This document shows, piece by piece, positions 36,277 through 48,912 of a DNA stretch of 64,000 nt (its first letter is position 1; each line of letters starts with the position of its first letter). Origin of the DNA: Apostichopus japonicus (taxonomy: Eukaryota; Echinodermata; Holothuroidea; Aspidochirotida; Stichopodidae); contig NC_092561.1 in the NCBI RefSeq assembly GCF_037975245.1, forward strand, positions 7,996,001-8,060,000, given 5' to 3'. Made by a program: the position numbers and the translations under genes. The notes under the pieces were generated by a model. It had not been told where the DNA came from, did not search any database, and saw only the letters and a program-made list of their open reading frames with translations.

Positions 36277-38760
36277 CGTGTCAAAGATCTTTTGAAGAAT
36301 TTTACATCCCACCTATCTAACACAAATATGTTGCGGTTGAATGTATAAAGCCTTTTGGCTCATAATCATGTGTAAAACCAACATTGTGACATTTGCGTTT
36401 TTATGAATGCTCGGAAGTGGTTAATTTTCAGGGATATCAGAGACTCATATTTTAGGGTTTTATATCTTCCCCACATAAAGGTTTTGATCACAATCTCGAT
36501 GGAAGATTTTCGTATTAATTCTCTCAGTGACGCACACATGTACATCCATTCAAACACACATCCACACGGCACACGCACATATGTTTGTATTACATTCAGA
36601 CTGAGGACCCCATTGTATTCTCCATTGTTCAAATCCACCTACCCTAACCTTAACAATACCCCACAACAATAGAATTTTCCGAGGACGTGGTTATTCTTTA
36701 GAAATCACAACCGAGGACCTGAAATTCTTTTGTTCAAGTCCTCGGTCAGAATACAAAACAAATGCACACACACACACACATATACAACGGATGAGATAAT
36801 AAGTTGAAAAGTAAAAACAAATACTTTAATTATCTTCTTAGCATAATATTTGCAGTGAACAGATTGCATGTTCATAACAGTTGAAATGCATACACTCACA
36901 CAAATCTGTAAAGTATGAAATTTGAAATAATTTTTTTCTCTCAATATGTTTTACACATGTATGCAGATCTCTTAACAAAGTATTGCTTTTGAGTAATATA
37001 GCTTCTTGGACTGTTACCACCACCACCACTACACACATATTAATTTTTTTTTTTTTTAGCATTCTCTCTCTCTATCTCTGCCTGGCGTTTGTCCTACGTT
37101 TAAGTTGTATCGGTATTTTATTTGTTCCCTAGGACAGCAGGCCTCCGTAAAGTTCAAACTATTTGTCTGACTGTGCACTCCATGAAACTCTGGCGGTACC
37201 CAGTGTGGGATTGCCGCCTGTCACCAGCCATCAAAGCCCTTCTCTGTGCCGTCTGTCTAGTGTGGTAGAGGGGTGCCCGTTGATTTGAGAATTGGGTTTC
37301 ACCAATGCAAATTAGGAGGTGGCTAGGCCCGGCAATATTTGTGTAACTTTTCAGAGCAAGAAATGCAAGATTTCAGGAAAGGTTTTTTTTTTTTTTTTTG
37401 TGTTAATGATTTTTCATGTTGGAATTTGATCAAGGCACACAGTAGTTAAGTTAGACATTATATACGTAGCTGTACAGTGGTGTTCCGGTCTCTTAAAGCT
37501 TTGCGAGATCGTGTCGAGCGCCTGACGTCGGCTATTAGACTGTTCTCGCACGGTCGGAGGCGATCAAGTCTGTTTTAATCATAGATGTAGATTAGATCGT
37601 ACGGTCTAAATTTTATGCCGTAAAATCAATAGCAGTTGTATTTATGTAGAGATCTGCATCCAGGTTTGCATGGCGTAATGTTTGAACTTTAAATTCATAG
37701 TGTATTCATTTAAGTTTACATAAATTTACATATTTAAATTCATAGTGTATATATACTAAGTAGTATAAGGATTAACATCAAACTCAGAGATGATGGTGAT
37801 GTTTGTTTTTCCCCCTTATAATCCTTATCTTTTATTTTTGGCTTTGTAAAAAAAAAATGTAATATTCCAGTAGTTCTTATAAAGGGAGAGAATACAGTCT
37901 ACATCTCATAAATCTGATATTTAGCTATTGTATGTTTATATCCAATGTGGAATCAGGCTGCTTGCAATGTTTGTTTAGCAGATTCAAACGATTCGAATCA
38001 CACATCCTGCAGAGCTATTATTCGTAACTTCGTAAGCAGATCAAAACCTTTTTATTGATAATCGAAACTGAATGTTCTGCAGCTGAAAGACATTGTAAAC
38101 ATTTCATCTTCTTATGATTCATTACGATCAAATAACATGAGTGATTGTACTCTCCACTCTGTAAGAAAAATTGTTTGTTTATTACAAACAAAATAAAATA
38201 CAATCATAAAAAAATTGTTTTGCATAAAACAGAAAATTGTATTTTAGACATGAAGTCCCAGATCTCTAATTTGTAATGAAATTAGTTCTGTCCTATACCA
38301 AACAGTGCAATGCCACAGAGAGCAGTAATTTACTGGAAATCAAGTTTTGTGTTCCAAAATTGTTCCCTGATCGCATGATAATGTTAAATTGCGATTGAAG
38401 TCAGTTACATCAAATTAAAAATCTCCCCCCCCCCCCGTACAATTTTTCAACGCTTGAAAATTGTTGTTCTAGCATTGGTGACCCCACTGTGACCAGTGAC
38501 GTGGCAGTTAACTACATACAACATCTAGAAGGATTGTTATAGTACTAGCTGGATCGTCATCACACCGTGATCATGATGACACTTGTGGTATCGGATAAAA
38601 TATAAGTAAACTATTAGGATCGATCGATCCCTAAATATCCTGTGTTTTGTTATTATAGTCAACATTAAATAATAACATTGGATAATCCGTACGATTTCAT
38701 GAATCTGTCCTGTTCTATTTACTACAGGAATGGATTCGTTTCAGTTCTCCAATTTCTTTT
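36277..38760. other. Spacer
   Basis: It contains a (CA)n tract near 36,764-36,782 and a CpG-bearing block at about 37,480-37,620. Open frames up to 90 codons show no recognisable domain. Confidence 0.45.
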
Positions 38761-38804
38761 TGGTTCCTTGCTTTAGCAAAAGGAACCTATGCAGTCAGGT
38801 TGGC

Positions 38805-38836
<32 letters not shown>

Positions 38837-40722
38837 GTGTGTGTGTGTGTCTGTGACACTTGCTTGGGTACGCTCTATCTCAATAAGGGAATGTTGGATT
38901 GAGGCCAAACTTGGACTATAGATCCACCATATGGAGAAGGTGTGCCCTATTGTTTCTGGTGCCCACAAAGGTCACCAAAGGTCAGTTATGGTCCAAAAAC
39001 CGAAAATATTAAAACTGCAATAACTCCCAGTGCCAATGTGCGACAAGATTGATATTTTGGGACAAGTTGTGAACTGGTTAGGGGAGCATTTTCAAACTTA
39101 ACGGTCATGTGATCCGAGGTCAACAAAGGTCAATTAATGATAAAAAACTAGTATTTTTGCGATAACTTGAGAACGAAATGTCTGTTAGGGTTGGGAGTTG
39201 CTTCAATGTAATCCAATTGTCGACCCGCACCTGGATGACCCTTGACCTCAATTTGACCTTTGGTGACCTTTACATGTTTTTGGGGATTTTTACAGTTTTG
39301 ATGCTATTTTCAGATGTCAAAGGTACCTTCTGAACATAAATGTCAATAGGTTGACCCCATGTGACCTTTATGTGCGAAGTTATATGGGGTCAAAGTTTTT
39401 CGGTCGGAGTTAGGATGGTTGTACAGACTTGTCGTTTTGTTTTTTGGAATCAGGAGATTAAACTACATCTGAAACCAAGGTCAAAAGGTCAAAGGTCACA
39501 TTAGAAAAAATGTGCTTATTTTGGGAGGAAACGAGCAAAAAAGAAAATGTTTGGTTTTGATGCTAGATTTGGATACCAAAGGTACCTTCCGATCAAAAAT
39601 GTCAATGGGTTGACACCCGTGTGACCTTCGTGTGCGAAGTTATACGAGGTCAAAGTTAATTTTCAGACATTTAATGCAATAACTCCCAGTTCCAAGGTGT
39701 GACACGGTTGATATTTTTGGAGTAGTTGCAAATGGTATAGGGTAATATTTTCAAACTTAACGGTCATGTGTTCCAAGGTCACCAAAGGTCAATTAATGAT
39801 AAAAAACTAGTATTTTTGCGATAACTTGAGAACAAATTGTCAGTTAGGGTTGGGAGTTGCTTCTACGTAATCCAATTGTCCACCCACATCTGGGTGACCC
39901 TTGACCTCAATTTGACCTCTGGTGACCTTTTTGTGTTTTGTGGATTTTTACAGTTTCGATGCTATTTTCAGATGTTAAAGGTACCTTCTGATCATAAATG
40001 TCAATAGGTTGACCCCTGGATGAGCTTTGTGTGTGAAGTTATAGGAGGTCAAAGTTAATTTTCAGACATTTCCAGCAATAACTCCCAGTGCCAAGGTGTG
40101 ACAAGGTTGATTTTTTTGGACAAGTTGCGAATGGTATAGGGGAATATTTTCAAACTTAGCGGTCATGTGATCCAAGGTCACCAAAGGTCAGCTAATGTTA
40201 AAAAACTAGTATTTTGGGGGGAGAAAATGGGCAAAGAAAACATGTTTGAATTTTTACAGTTTTGATGCTCCGTTTAGGTCTCACCGATCAAAAATGTCAA
40301 TTGGTTGACCTACGGGTGACCTTTGTGTGTGAAGTTATGTATACAAGTTCAAAGTTAATTTTTAGACATTTAATGCATTAAATCCCAATGCCAAGGTGTG
40401 ACACGGTTGATAATTTGGGACAAGTTGTGAATGGTGGAACATTTTCAAACTTAAAGGTCATGTCATCTGTGGTCACCAATGTTATCATATCTGTTGACCC
40501 GCTTGTAGGTGACCTTATACTTCTTACATTTTCTACGCCATATTTAGATCTCAAAAGTGCCTTTTGATCAAAAATCCGATCACATTTTGTGATCACAAAA
40601 GTGTTGGCTATAGTGTTGGTTACTTTATGCGTACATGTAGGACCACAATTACTTGGACTATTTGAGCCCAATCTTGCTTGATAATATTATGTGTATTGTC
40701 ATATACCCCAAGCAAGGAACCA
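38761..40722. repeat. Repeat block rich in AGGTCA, inverted ends
   Basis: TGGTTCCTTGCTT (38,761-38,773) is perfectly inverted at 40,710-40,722. The left end also forms a local hairpin, GGTTCCTTGCT with AGCAAAAGGAACC. After a (TG)n tract (38,805-38,850), four diverged units begin with a variant of GCAATAACTCCCAGTGCCAA at about 39,017, 39,676, 40,075 and 40,375. Unit lengths fall from about 660 to 300 bp through internal deletions. It is probably a dispersed repeat family; the class is uncertain and no ORF is conserved. Confidence 0.6.
38969..40190 (+). promoter_or_regulatory. Four DR4-type AGGTCA pairs
   Basis: AGGTCA-N4-AGGTCA occurs at 38,969-38,984, 39,117-39,132, 39,776-39,791 and 40,175-40,190 with spacers CCAA, ACAA, CCAA and CCAA. 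Many single TGACCT half-sites surround them. DR4 is the known site type of thyroid/LXR-like receptors; activity here is speculative and the sites are part of a repeat. Confidence 0.3.
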
Positions 40723-43700
40723 CAGTGCCCTTGGGCTCTTGTTCATTGTAAATTATTTATAGCTGTATATTCAGTGAACACCAATGATTAATCACTTAAT
40801 GAACAGATAATTTGCATAATTTGAGCCTTAAATTTAACTGTTACATTCCTTTCATAATCTGACTTTATTATAGTTGTCTCCTTATAAACTCCCGACTACA
40901 GAAAGCTTCCTTGGAAAACACACCATTATATATATATATATATATATATTTTTAACAGTTTAACAGTTTTTCCGTTATTCCTATTTTAACAGTTTAACAG
41001 TTTTTCCGTTATTCCTATATATATATATATTTTTATATACATATACATACACATACAAACATATACATGTACATACATATATTTGCTACTTTAATATTCC
41101 ATTTCAAATAATTGGAAACTAAGGCCTGCCAAAGTTGTCATGAATAACCTTCAATTCTTGTTTAATCATTTAATTTAATTTTGCAATGTGTTCGATCTTC
41201 AAATAAATCAATCAATCAATCTATCAAACCATCAATCTGTTTTAATTGAATTTGAGCCAAAAAATACAACATGCATGATATCGTGCAGAGTCTGTAAGTT
41301 TCACAGAACATTTCCTTCTTTGTTAAAACATTAAAATTTCCGATTTCATTAGTGTCTTTAATTCGCTGGAAATGTTTTTTTTACGAAACAGATGTTGCCG
41401 TTCTTAACGTGCCGTTGGTAACCAGTCATATTTATTATTTACATAAATTATATTATTTTTCATACCGGACTCAAAAACAACTTCAGTTGCAACCATGCAT
41501 GCAGGCTTTAAATTATGAAGTCAGACTAAATATACGTAGAAAGAAAATAGCATTTTTTCTATGAATATGCGACTAGACATTTCCAACTCAAGACACACGT
41601 GCTGGTTATTTTTTTTTCCCCTGTACAATTACCGTCCACCTCGGTTTTCGTTTTAGCAGTTTATTTTGCTTGGGTAAGTTTTCTGTCGAGCAACTTGGAA
41701 TCTTGGTGGTAAACTGGGTTGAACCGTAGTGCATGTACAGGCAGGAAGTTCTCTGGTTGAACTGCACTTTACGGGAACGGTGTCGGTTAGCCTTGTAATC
41801 ACATTTAACATTTATAACGTTCACGTCCACGTGAAGGGATCGAAAAAAAAGCTTGTAGACCTGTGTCTTTCCTGACCGGGAGTACAGTCCTGTATATAAA
41901 TCAATTAGATATTTGATTAAAATTTTGTAATTCAGTTAACATCCATAAAGGAGATTCTTATTATTATGTGGATATATATATCGTCGTGGTGACCGTGAGC
42001 TAGGAGCACGTCAGCTCGTCCCCAATGACCATAGACCTTCGGTACCGTTTTTTAAATTTTTTTTTATTTTATTTTTTTATTAATGTTTTTTTTTTATCAG
42101 CGTCGATTTGTACTTTCGCGGGAAGAAGTCCCATGTCAAGGTCTTCCCTTTTGTGGAACTGAAAAAAGTGCTAGTTTTGTACGAAGTGCTAGTTTTGTAG
42201 GAAGTGATAGTTTGTGTGAAGCAAGGCGATAGAGCACCTGCCCACGTAGGCTTTAATTACAAAAAATACTTTTATCTGACCTTCATTTAGTCTTCAGCTC
42301 TATATGTGTAAGGGAGGAAACTCATTCAAATCGTTGAGAGGATCGAGGAGTTGGTAAAATAAAGATGGAGGTAGATAAAAGTGGAAACAGATTTGAGAAC
42401 GGTTTGAGAGGCACTGTAATGTGCATCGGTACTGTGTACAAATGTGCATTGGTACTATAGGATGGATAATGTGGGATATTTTTTTTGGGATGGGGTTTAT
42501 AATTGTTTGAAGGTTTTTCATCTTTCTGTTCATGTTTCATCGGCTTAATTTGTCTGACAGTGCAGTAATATTCCCATCCCGATTTAGCCGCTCTGCAATC
42601 TAATGTCTAGACAAGTATGATGATGGAACACTCTTTTGCTTACCATCCCCTCCTCTCCCATCCCCTCCTCTCCTACCCCCTACCCTTCACTCCTATCTTT
42701 CTCCCTCCTCCCCTGGATATCAAAGAAATTGCTTCTTAAACTCCTTTCCTCATTCCGTGCCCATCGATCCTATTTCATTTTATATTCAAAGCGTGGTATG
42801 TTTTACTAGCTCTGTGTTGCCATCAGTAATGAATGAATGAATGAATGGAAATCCATCCTATATTTTAAGAGGACATCGTTGGAAGCAGGGCATCCAATAT
42901 TATTATTTTAAGAGGTTTCCCTCGTAACGATGGTCTGAGACGACTAAATATTCATGTCGGACCGACGAAGCCGTCACAAGGGACGTGAGTTCCTGTACTG
43001 TAATAATAAACAGACAGTCACGTCTCCACGTAGTGTACGACAGCGTAATTGAACGGCCAAGTCTTTCGGACAACCCGTTAGACTTACTACCAGCTGGTTT
43101 GTTCGATAGTTAAGGACAAACAGTAAAATTGTTACAACTCATCACCAGGTAAATTTCATCTCAGTAGCTGTTGCCACCTGTTTTGCCATGGACCACTCTA
43201 GATATACTGACACACACTTTATTTAGTCCACTCTGTTTAAATGGCAATAGACCTGCAGTATTATAAAGCAAGCACCTATCTGATAGGAAAAGAGGGGAAT
43301 TTCCTAATCCTACGAACGTCAAACAAACGCGATTGAGGTCCCGGCTGCACGATCATTTTTATCCATCAGAATCAAGCTTCCTGTGCACTTCTAGCTCTAT
43401 AAAGTAGGACGAAGATTATAAGCTTGTATATGGAGCAATCGCTCGATTCATTTGGAGTATGTGTGTATAGAAAGGGGAGTCAAAAAGAATCAAAATCTGG
43501 AAAAGTGTTCTACTTTAGAGCATGATAGGAAATATGATCAAGTAGTTGGCATTTGTTTTCATGCAGAGATGTTTTGGATTGTTTTCCTCTGGTAGAGGAA
43601 AAGATGTTCCATTTTTGGTGGTTAACAATTTTGTTAATGATATCAACAGATAGGAGACTTTTAATGCTGGTGCACGACAAGCACTGCAGTACTATGATGA

Positions 43701-46360
43701 GCTGTACCTCGCGTGTGTCGTAACCACAGTAATACATCTAGATCACAGATGAAAGTAGAGAAAACATTTATTTCTTATCTGTAATCTGTATCTATCTGTC
43801 TGTATCTGGGTCTGTTGATGTGTGTCGCTTCTCGGCCTGTCGGCTTAGATCACATGTAGCATTAAGTTCGCCTTGTAGTAGGTGGATTGTGGTACACACC
43901 TGACGATGATCACACAGTCACGGCTTCGAGTGAGGGGACTGGGGTTGAGGGCCATCAATCGTTTGATTGTCTGGTGTTCTGTGCACTGGTTGGTTCTTTC
44001 TTGGGTTACTTTTCATAAAAAGTGTCAGTGTGTATCTGTCTGTCTATATGCCTGTCTTTATGCCTGTCTGTCTGTCTGTCTGTCTACATTGATAAGATGA
44101 GAGTGATGTCTATATTTGCTCTTTTCTTATTCTATAAACATATATATACATCCATCTCATGTATTAATATATACATGTATACACATATCCACAGTATAAC
44201 CTATATACAGAGACACACAGTTTATATTATATGTGTGTAAACAGAAGATACAGACTGTTTTTCCATGGATGGCTTTTTAATGCAACCGGGGAGGCTCTTT
44301 AAAAACCTAGGGGGTCAACGACCAGCAGGTTATTAACCCCACCGATACCCTGGCTGGTGTGGAAGTGTAGCCAAGTATTTGATTTCATGAGAACAGTTAA
44401 CTGGGCTGAACCTATTATGGGGTTTGTTTGTGACTTTAGCAAAACTTTGGTAGGAGACAGGAATCCCTTGAATAGGTTCAAGACTCCTGGGGATGTCAAA
44501 CAAGTTCAAAAGCTGTCCAAAAAAATAAATCTTTCAGAGAGCTAGTAAAGAACATGCCTGTGAAAGTTTATATTTGGAAGCAATTGTTCTTGACAACTGG
44601 GGTTATATTTTATTTCTTTTCATTCCTTAGCAGGGGAACTTTTTTCTTTCCTTTACTTATATTTTTTTCCTTTCTTCTTTCTGTCTTGATATGTAGCTCC
44701 TCCTTGTTGTTGATGGTTGTTATAATAGTCTGGGTGTACCTTGCTCCTCAGTTGTGTAAGGAGTTGTGTAAGGAATCACACAGTAGGGTAGGATAGTAGG
44801 GAGCCATCAGTATGTCACATGTGTATGAGTGTGTGTGATCATGAAAAATAACAATGCTTACTCATAGATAGATGATCAAAAATCAACTGGGCAGAGAGGG
44901 GAGGGATGAGGAGGAGGAGGAACATGTTGCAAACAATTGTACCATCTTCATTGAACCTTCATAGCTCAAGTAGGGCTGGTAATTCAACTAATTGCGATGG
45001 TTAAACTTGGTGTTTTTCATTTTTTTTTTTTTTAAATGAATGTATTTGAAGGTTCTGATGCAACTGGTTTTCCAGTATTTTTTTTATTTTATTTTTTTAT
45101 ATTTATTTTTTTATATTTATTTTTTTATATTTATTTTTTTAAACGAGGTGAAGTAGATCTGTCAATTTTATGATGGCTGAAATTAAACCCAATGTAAGCT
45201 CTTTATGCAAACATTTTTTGATAGACTTTAATACCTTTTTGTCACTTAACCCTTTCAATTGTGATATATATATATTATGATGTGACAGCTTGTCAAAAAC
45301 AACCCTCAGTTTGTTTGTCAAACCAGAGAGCTCCACTTATCCCAACAGATATGTCTTGAGTATATCGTCACTAAAAACCATCTAATTCTTGCCATCTTCC
45401 TCCTCAAATCGCTTAGTAACAAAAAACTAAAAAAAAAACTACTTTCGTAATCCCGGAGAGGTAATTATTCAGAGAAGCGTGTTATTATTACTTCTCTTAC
45501 ATATACATATGTAGATATATATCGTACGATCCTGCTCGAGTATGATAATATGCACTTACACACCTACCTGTAAGATCGAACGGCTTTGCATTTTGGTATA
45601 CATCGCGCCAAACCGATTTTTTTCGTTTGATACAGCTGTCAACCTCCATTCAGTCCATTAATGCATCAGGGTTATGGTTTTTATCGCCGAGTAAACATTA
45701 ACCGTTCTTGTTCTTTTCTTTATTTTTCTCTCTCTTTTTTTCCTTCATCTCCTTATTTCTTTTTTTTTCTCTTTGCAAACTATCAAGCGACCGCTAATGA
45801 CGCTTTCACTGCCTCTCCCATTTTCCCGAACATCTACTTTTTATATTTTATTGGCTTCCAAACTTCCTTTCATATCGTACATGTTTCTCGCGTGCAGCCA
45901 GTAAGTGACGTTAATTTTGTCTTTGGTAAAAAAAAAAAAAAAAAAATTTCCATCCCCTAACCGGCCCGAGGCCATTTTTTCCCTGCTAGTGGTACAGTAA
46001 TCTTCTCCCCATCTTTTTCACGGCTGAAGCATGCACTCTGCGGCAAGCTCGGAGTTGAAAACCGTAGCAATTAACACTCTTGATCGGGCTTGACCGATTC
46101 GTAGGTACGTCTTCGAGGAGAAGATTATCTACCTGTTATTTGCTTTCTGCCAATCGACATAAGTGTTGTATATATATATATATACTCTTCAACTCTCTGT
46201 AGCAATCGACCTGTAAAAACCAGTTCAGAGAGATCTCAACATATTTTTCAACATTTGTTTTCCCTCTTACATATATACATAATGACAGAGACTATATTGT
46301 ATCAGTTGGAATGGTCATAATCTGCACTTTTGAAATTGTAAAAAATAAATTCATGGAAGA
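40723..46360. other. Long spacer without recognisable gene
   Basis: It holds a (TA)n tract plus a tandem duplication of about 37 bp carrying TTTAACAGTTTAACAG (40,928-41,035), a T-rich patch (42,050-42,100), a (CTGT)n patch (44,035-44,085) and ATTTTTTTATATTT repeats (45,080-45,140). CpG-bearing, non-repetitive blocks at about 42,930-43,110 and 45,450-46,130 could be regulatory. Open frames of 60-99 codons carry no recognisable domain. Confidence 0.45.
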
Positions 46361-47130
46361 GAGAATTATAATTCCCCCAACTCTCTTCCTACGCGCTGGT
46401 GGGGAGCATGATGTCAGTAAGTGTGCATTATACGGTTAACTATAGTTCAGTTATGACGAGTTTGAGAATTACAATTCCCACAACTCTCTTCCTACGCACT
46501 GGCAGGGAGCGTGCTGTCAGTTAGAATGCAGAATTATAATAATGGAACTGATGATATGGTTAACTATAGTTCAGTTCTAAGGAGATCGAGAATTATAATT
46601 CCCACATGTGTTTTCCTACCCATTGATAGGAGTGTCACTTAGACTTGGTACGACAGCTTTCACATAGGATTAACAGTCCTTAACCAGTAAAAGCAAGAGT
46701 TATGTTATATTAAATTTATTTACCATCTGACAGTAATATCATACCTATTATTAGCATATATAGCAATCACCACTTTTCCCACTGTTTGTAACCAGTTCAG
46801 TTTTAAAGAGAATTATATCCCGAATTTTTGTAGTCACTTGACCCAATGGATCGTAAAACCATCTCAATCAGCAGAATTTATGACACTTTCCGTATAAACC
46901 GAATTTAGTCAGAGAGAACCATATATTCCCTCTTTACGGTACCAGCCTGACAGTGATCATGCCATCAGTGTGGAACAATGAAACTGTAATTACTTTGCTG
47001 TATCACACAGTCCAGGTAGGGAGGAGATATACTCCCTTGTTTTATATGCACTGATATTTAGTAACGTGTAGTAATCTGCATGTTAATGATAGGATTCTTA
47101 ATTAATGTAAAGAGAGAACTATATTCCCAT
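46361..47130. repeat. Degenerate repeat with GAATTATAATTC palindrome
   Basis: GAGAATTATAATTCCC or a one-base variant occurs at 46,361, 46,464 and 46,588, each followed by similar sequence (CTCTTCCTACGC, then a GGAG block). Weaker relatives such as GAGAACCATATATTCCC, GAGATATACTCCC and GAGAACTATATTCCC occur at about 46,913, 47,022 and 47,106. The unit is about 100-125 bp. GAATTATAATTC is a perfect 12-bp palindrome. Confidence 0.7.
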
Positions 47131-48372
47131 GGGTTTGTTTATTTTTGTAGATCTTGTATATAGAAGTAAATTGTTTCTAATAACATTGTAACGAAACCAT
47201 GCATTGAGTGAGAAATTTCAAAAGCAAAGCTTGAAATGTTCAGAGAAAGATCGTACGAACCCCAAAAAGATGTCGAAAGATCTTCCCATCTGTCACATGA
47301 GGGAGTGAGGGAGAGGGGGAGGGGTTGGGGGCGGAGGGAAGGGTAACAGGTTGGGATAACATTCATATATATAGGGAGATCTCTCTGACTTAATAGCCAT
47401 TTTTTTTAATGTTTTTCTTAAATTTGTGAACTGAATACACACGTCTTACTTCATTTGTCAGCCAAATAACCATCATTGTGACATAATTACTCTGCTAATT
47501 AACATTCGATATAACAACAAAATGTAATGCACTGCTCTTTTTTTCAAAGTGCAGATTGCCTGCATAATTTTGCTTCACAGTGTGTTCATTAGCAGCAGTT
47601 ATATCCAGTGAAAGTCTTGTCGTTGCGGTGGCGATAATCCGATAATGAAATTGTGCTTGACCAGCCCCGTTCCTTTGCCATAGGCTTCCTACCGAATGAC
47701 TTTATTTGATGACCGAATGACTTTCTTTCTTTCTTTTTTAAACTGTAAAGAGCAATTGTTCTGTTTTCACAACACATCCTGTTTCTTGATCGAGCCGAAA
47801 ACCGTCGGAGTCGCACCGTTTCTGCCAGCTGTAAAAAGCTCGCAATCAAATCTTCCCCTGCAAGGTGTTCTGTTGGACGTCGTAAATTGGTTTTAATTTG
47901 CCGCTTTAATACGGGCACTTAGTCTTTTGTCTCGTCGGCAATGGAGTCACAAGTCCTTTCACAGAGTACACGACGGCGTTCGTATACTCTCGATATTACA
48001 AAATTAGCGAATGGGAAATATGTAACGGCCGTTCGTGTAATTGTGTCGATACCCCCCCTCTAGAAATGCACTGTCAGTTATTTGTAGAGCCTCGAAATAA
48101 TATTGTTGGCAGTTTAAAATCGGAGAGCCTGTTAAATTGAAGTTATTCAGCAATGTTGGGTCCATGATAAATCGAAGCAAATAAGAAATTAACTGTACAT
48201 AACGTGATTGCCAAATTTCCAATCAACTGCAGGCCTTTGTTGTTTAGTATGTGTTTTTTAGATGTCGTCCCTGCCATTTTTTTGAGCAATTGCCTTCTGT
48301 AGGTGTACGTAGGTGGATTTCAGGCTATGGATATGTATAGAGAGTGCAAGTGTACTGTCTAACTGTGAGTTG
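47131..48372. other. Spacer; CpG-bearing block at 47.6-48.1 kb
   Basis: A non-repetitive segment at 47,590-48,060 has unusually many CpGs for this window and a 109-codon minus-strand open frame (47,589-47,918) with no recognised domain. It may be an exon or a conserved element; I cannot decide between them. Confidence 0.4.
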
Positions 48373-48912
48373 TACAGGTAGGGGCCCCTCAGAATGTAGG
48401 TGTTTTTTGTAAGTCACCTACAGCTCACCAGTTTTACATTATTGGGTAAAACAATGAATAATTATGAAGATTATCTATTAACTTAGATTGCATTTGGGTC
48501 CAAACATGAAAATATTTTTTTTATTATTTTTTTTTTGCATGGAGAAAAACCACACTAAAAAACACTTGCCCCTCAAAACGCTGGTCAACAATTTTGCTTA
48601 TAATTTTCCAGGAACGTGATGAATTAACAACAAATTTTGGCTGGTTCACTCATTTTAAACTCTCTAAGAGTTATTTAAAAATTGATTGTGTTTCTTGTAT
48701 TTTTTCCCACTGAGGTTCCCAAAATGCTGGTGTATTGCCCCTCAGAATGCTGATTTTCCCTAATGAAAAATACAAAACATGACACCTCCTTTACAAAAAT
48801 TTTTTTTGTTTTCCCATTCCTTGGCATATTGACAGTCAACAAATGGAAAAATATTCCCCACTTAAGTAATAAAAGAGCAAAAGTAACCAACAAACATCCT
48901 AAAGACAATTAA

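Noticed and set aside
38761-40722. Helitron or complete DNA transposon
   Set aside because: Inverted 13-mers and an end hairpin are present, but there is no TC...CTRR pattern, no clear target duplication and no transposase; left as an unclassified repeat.
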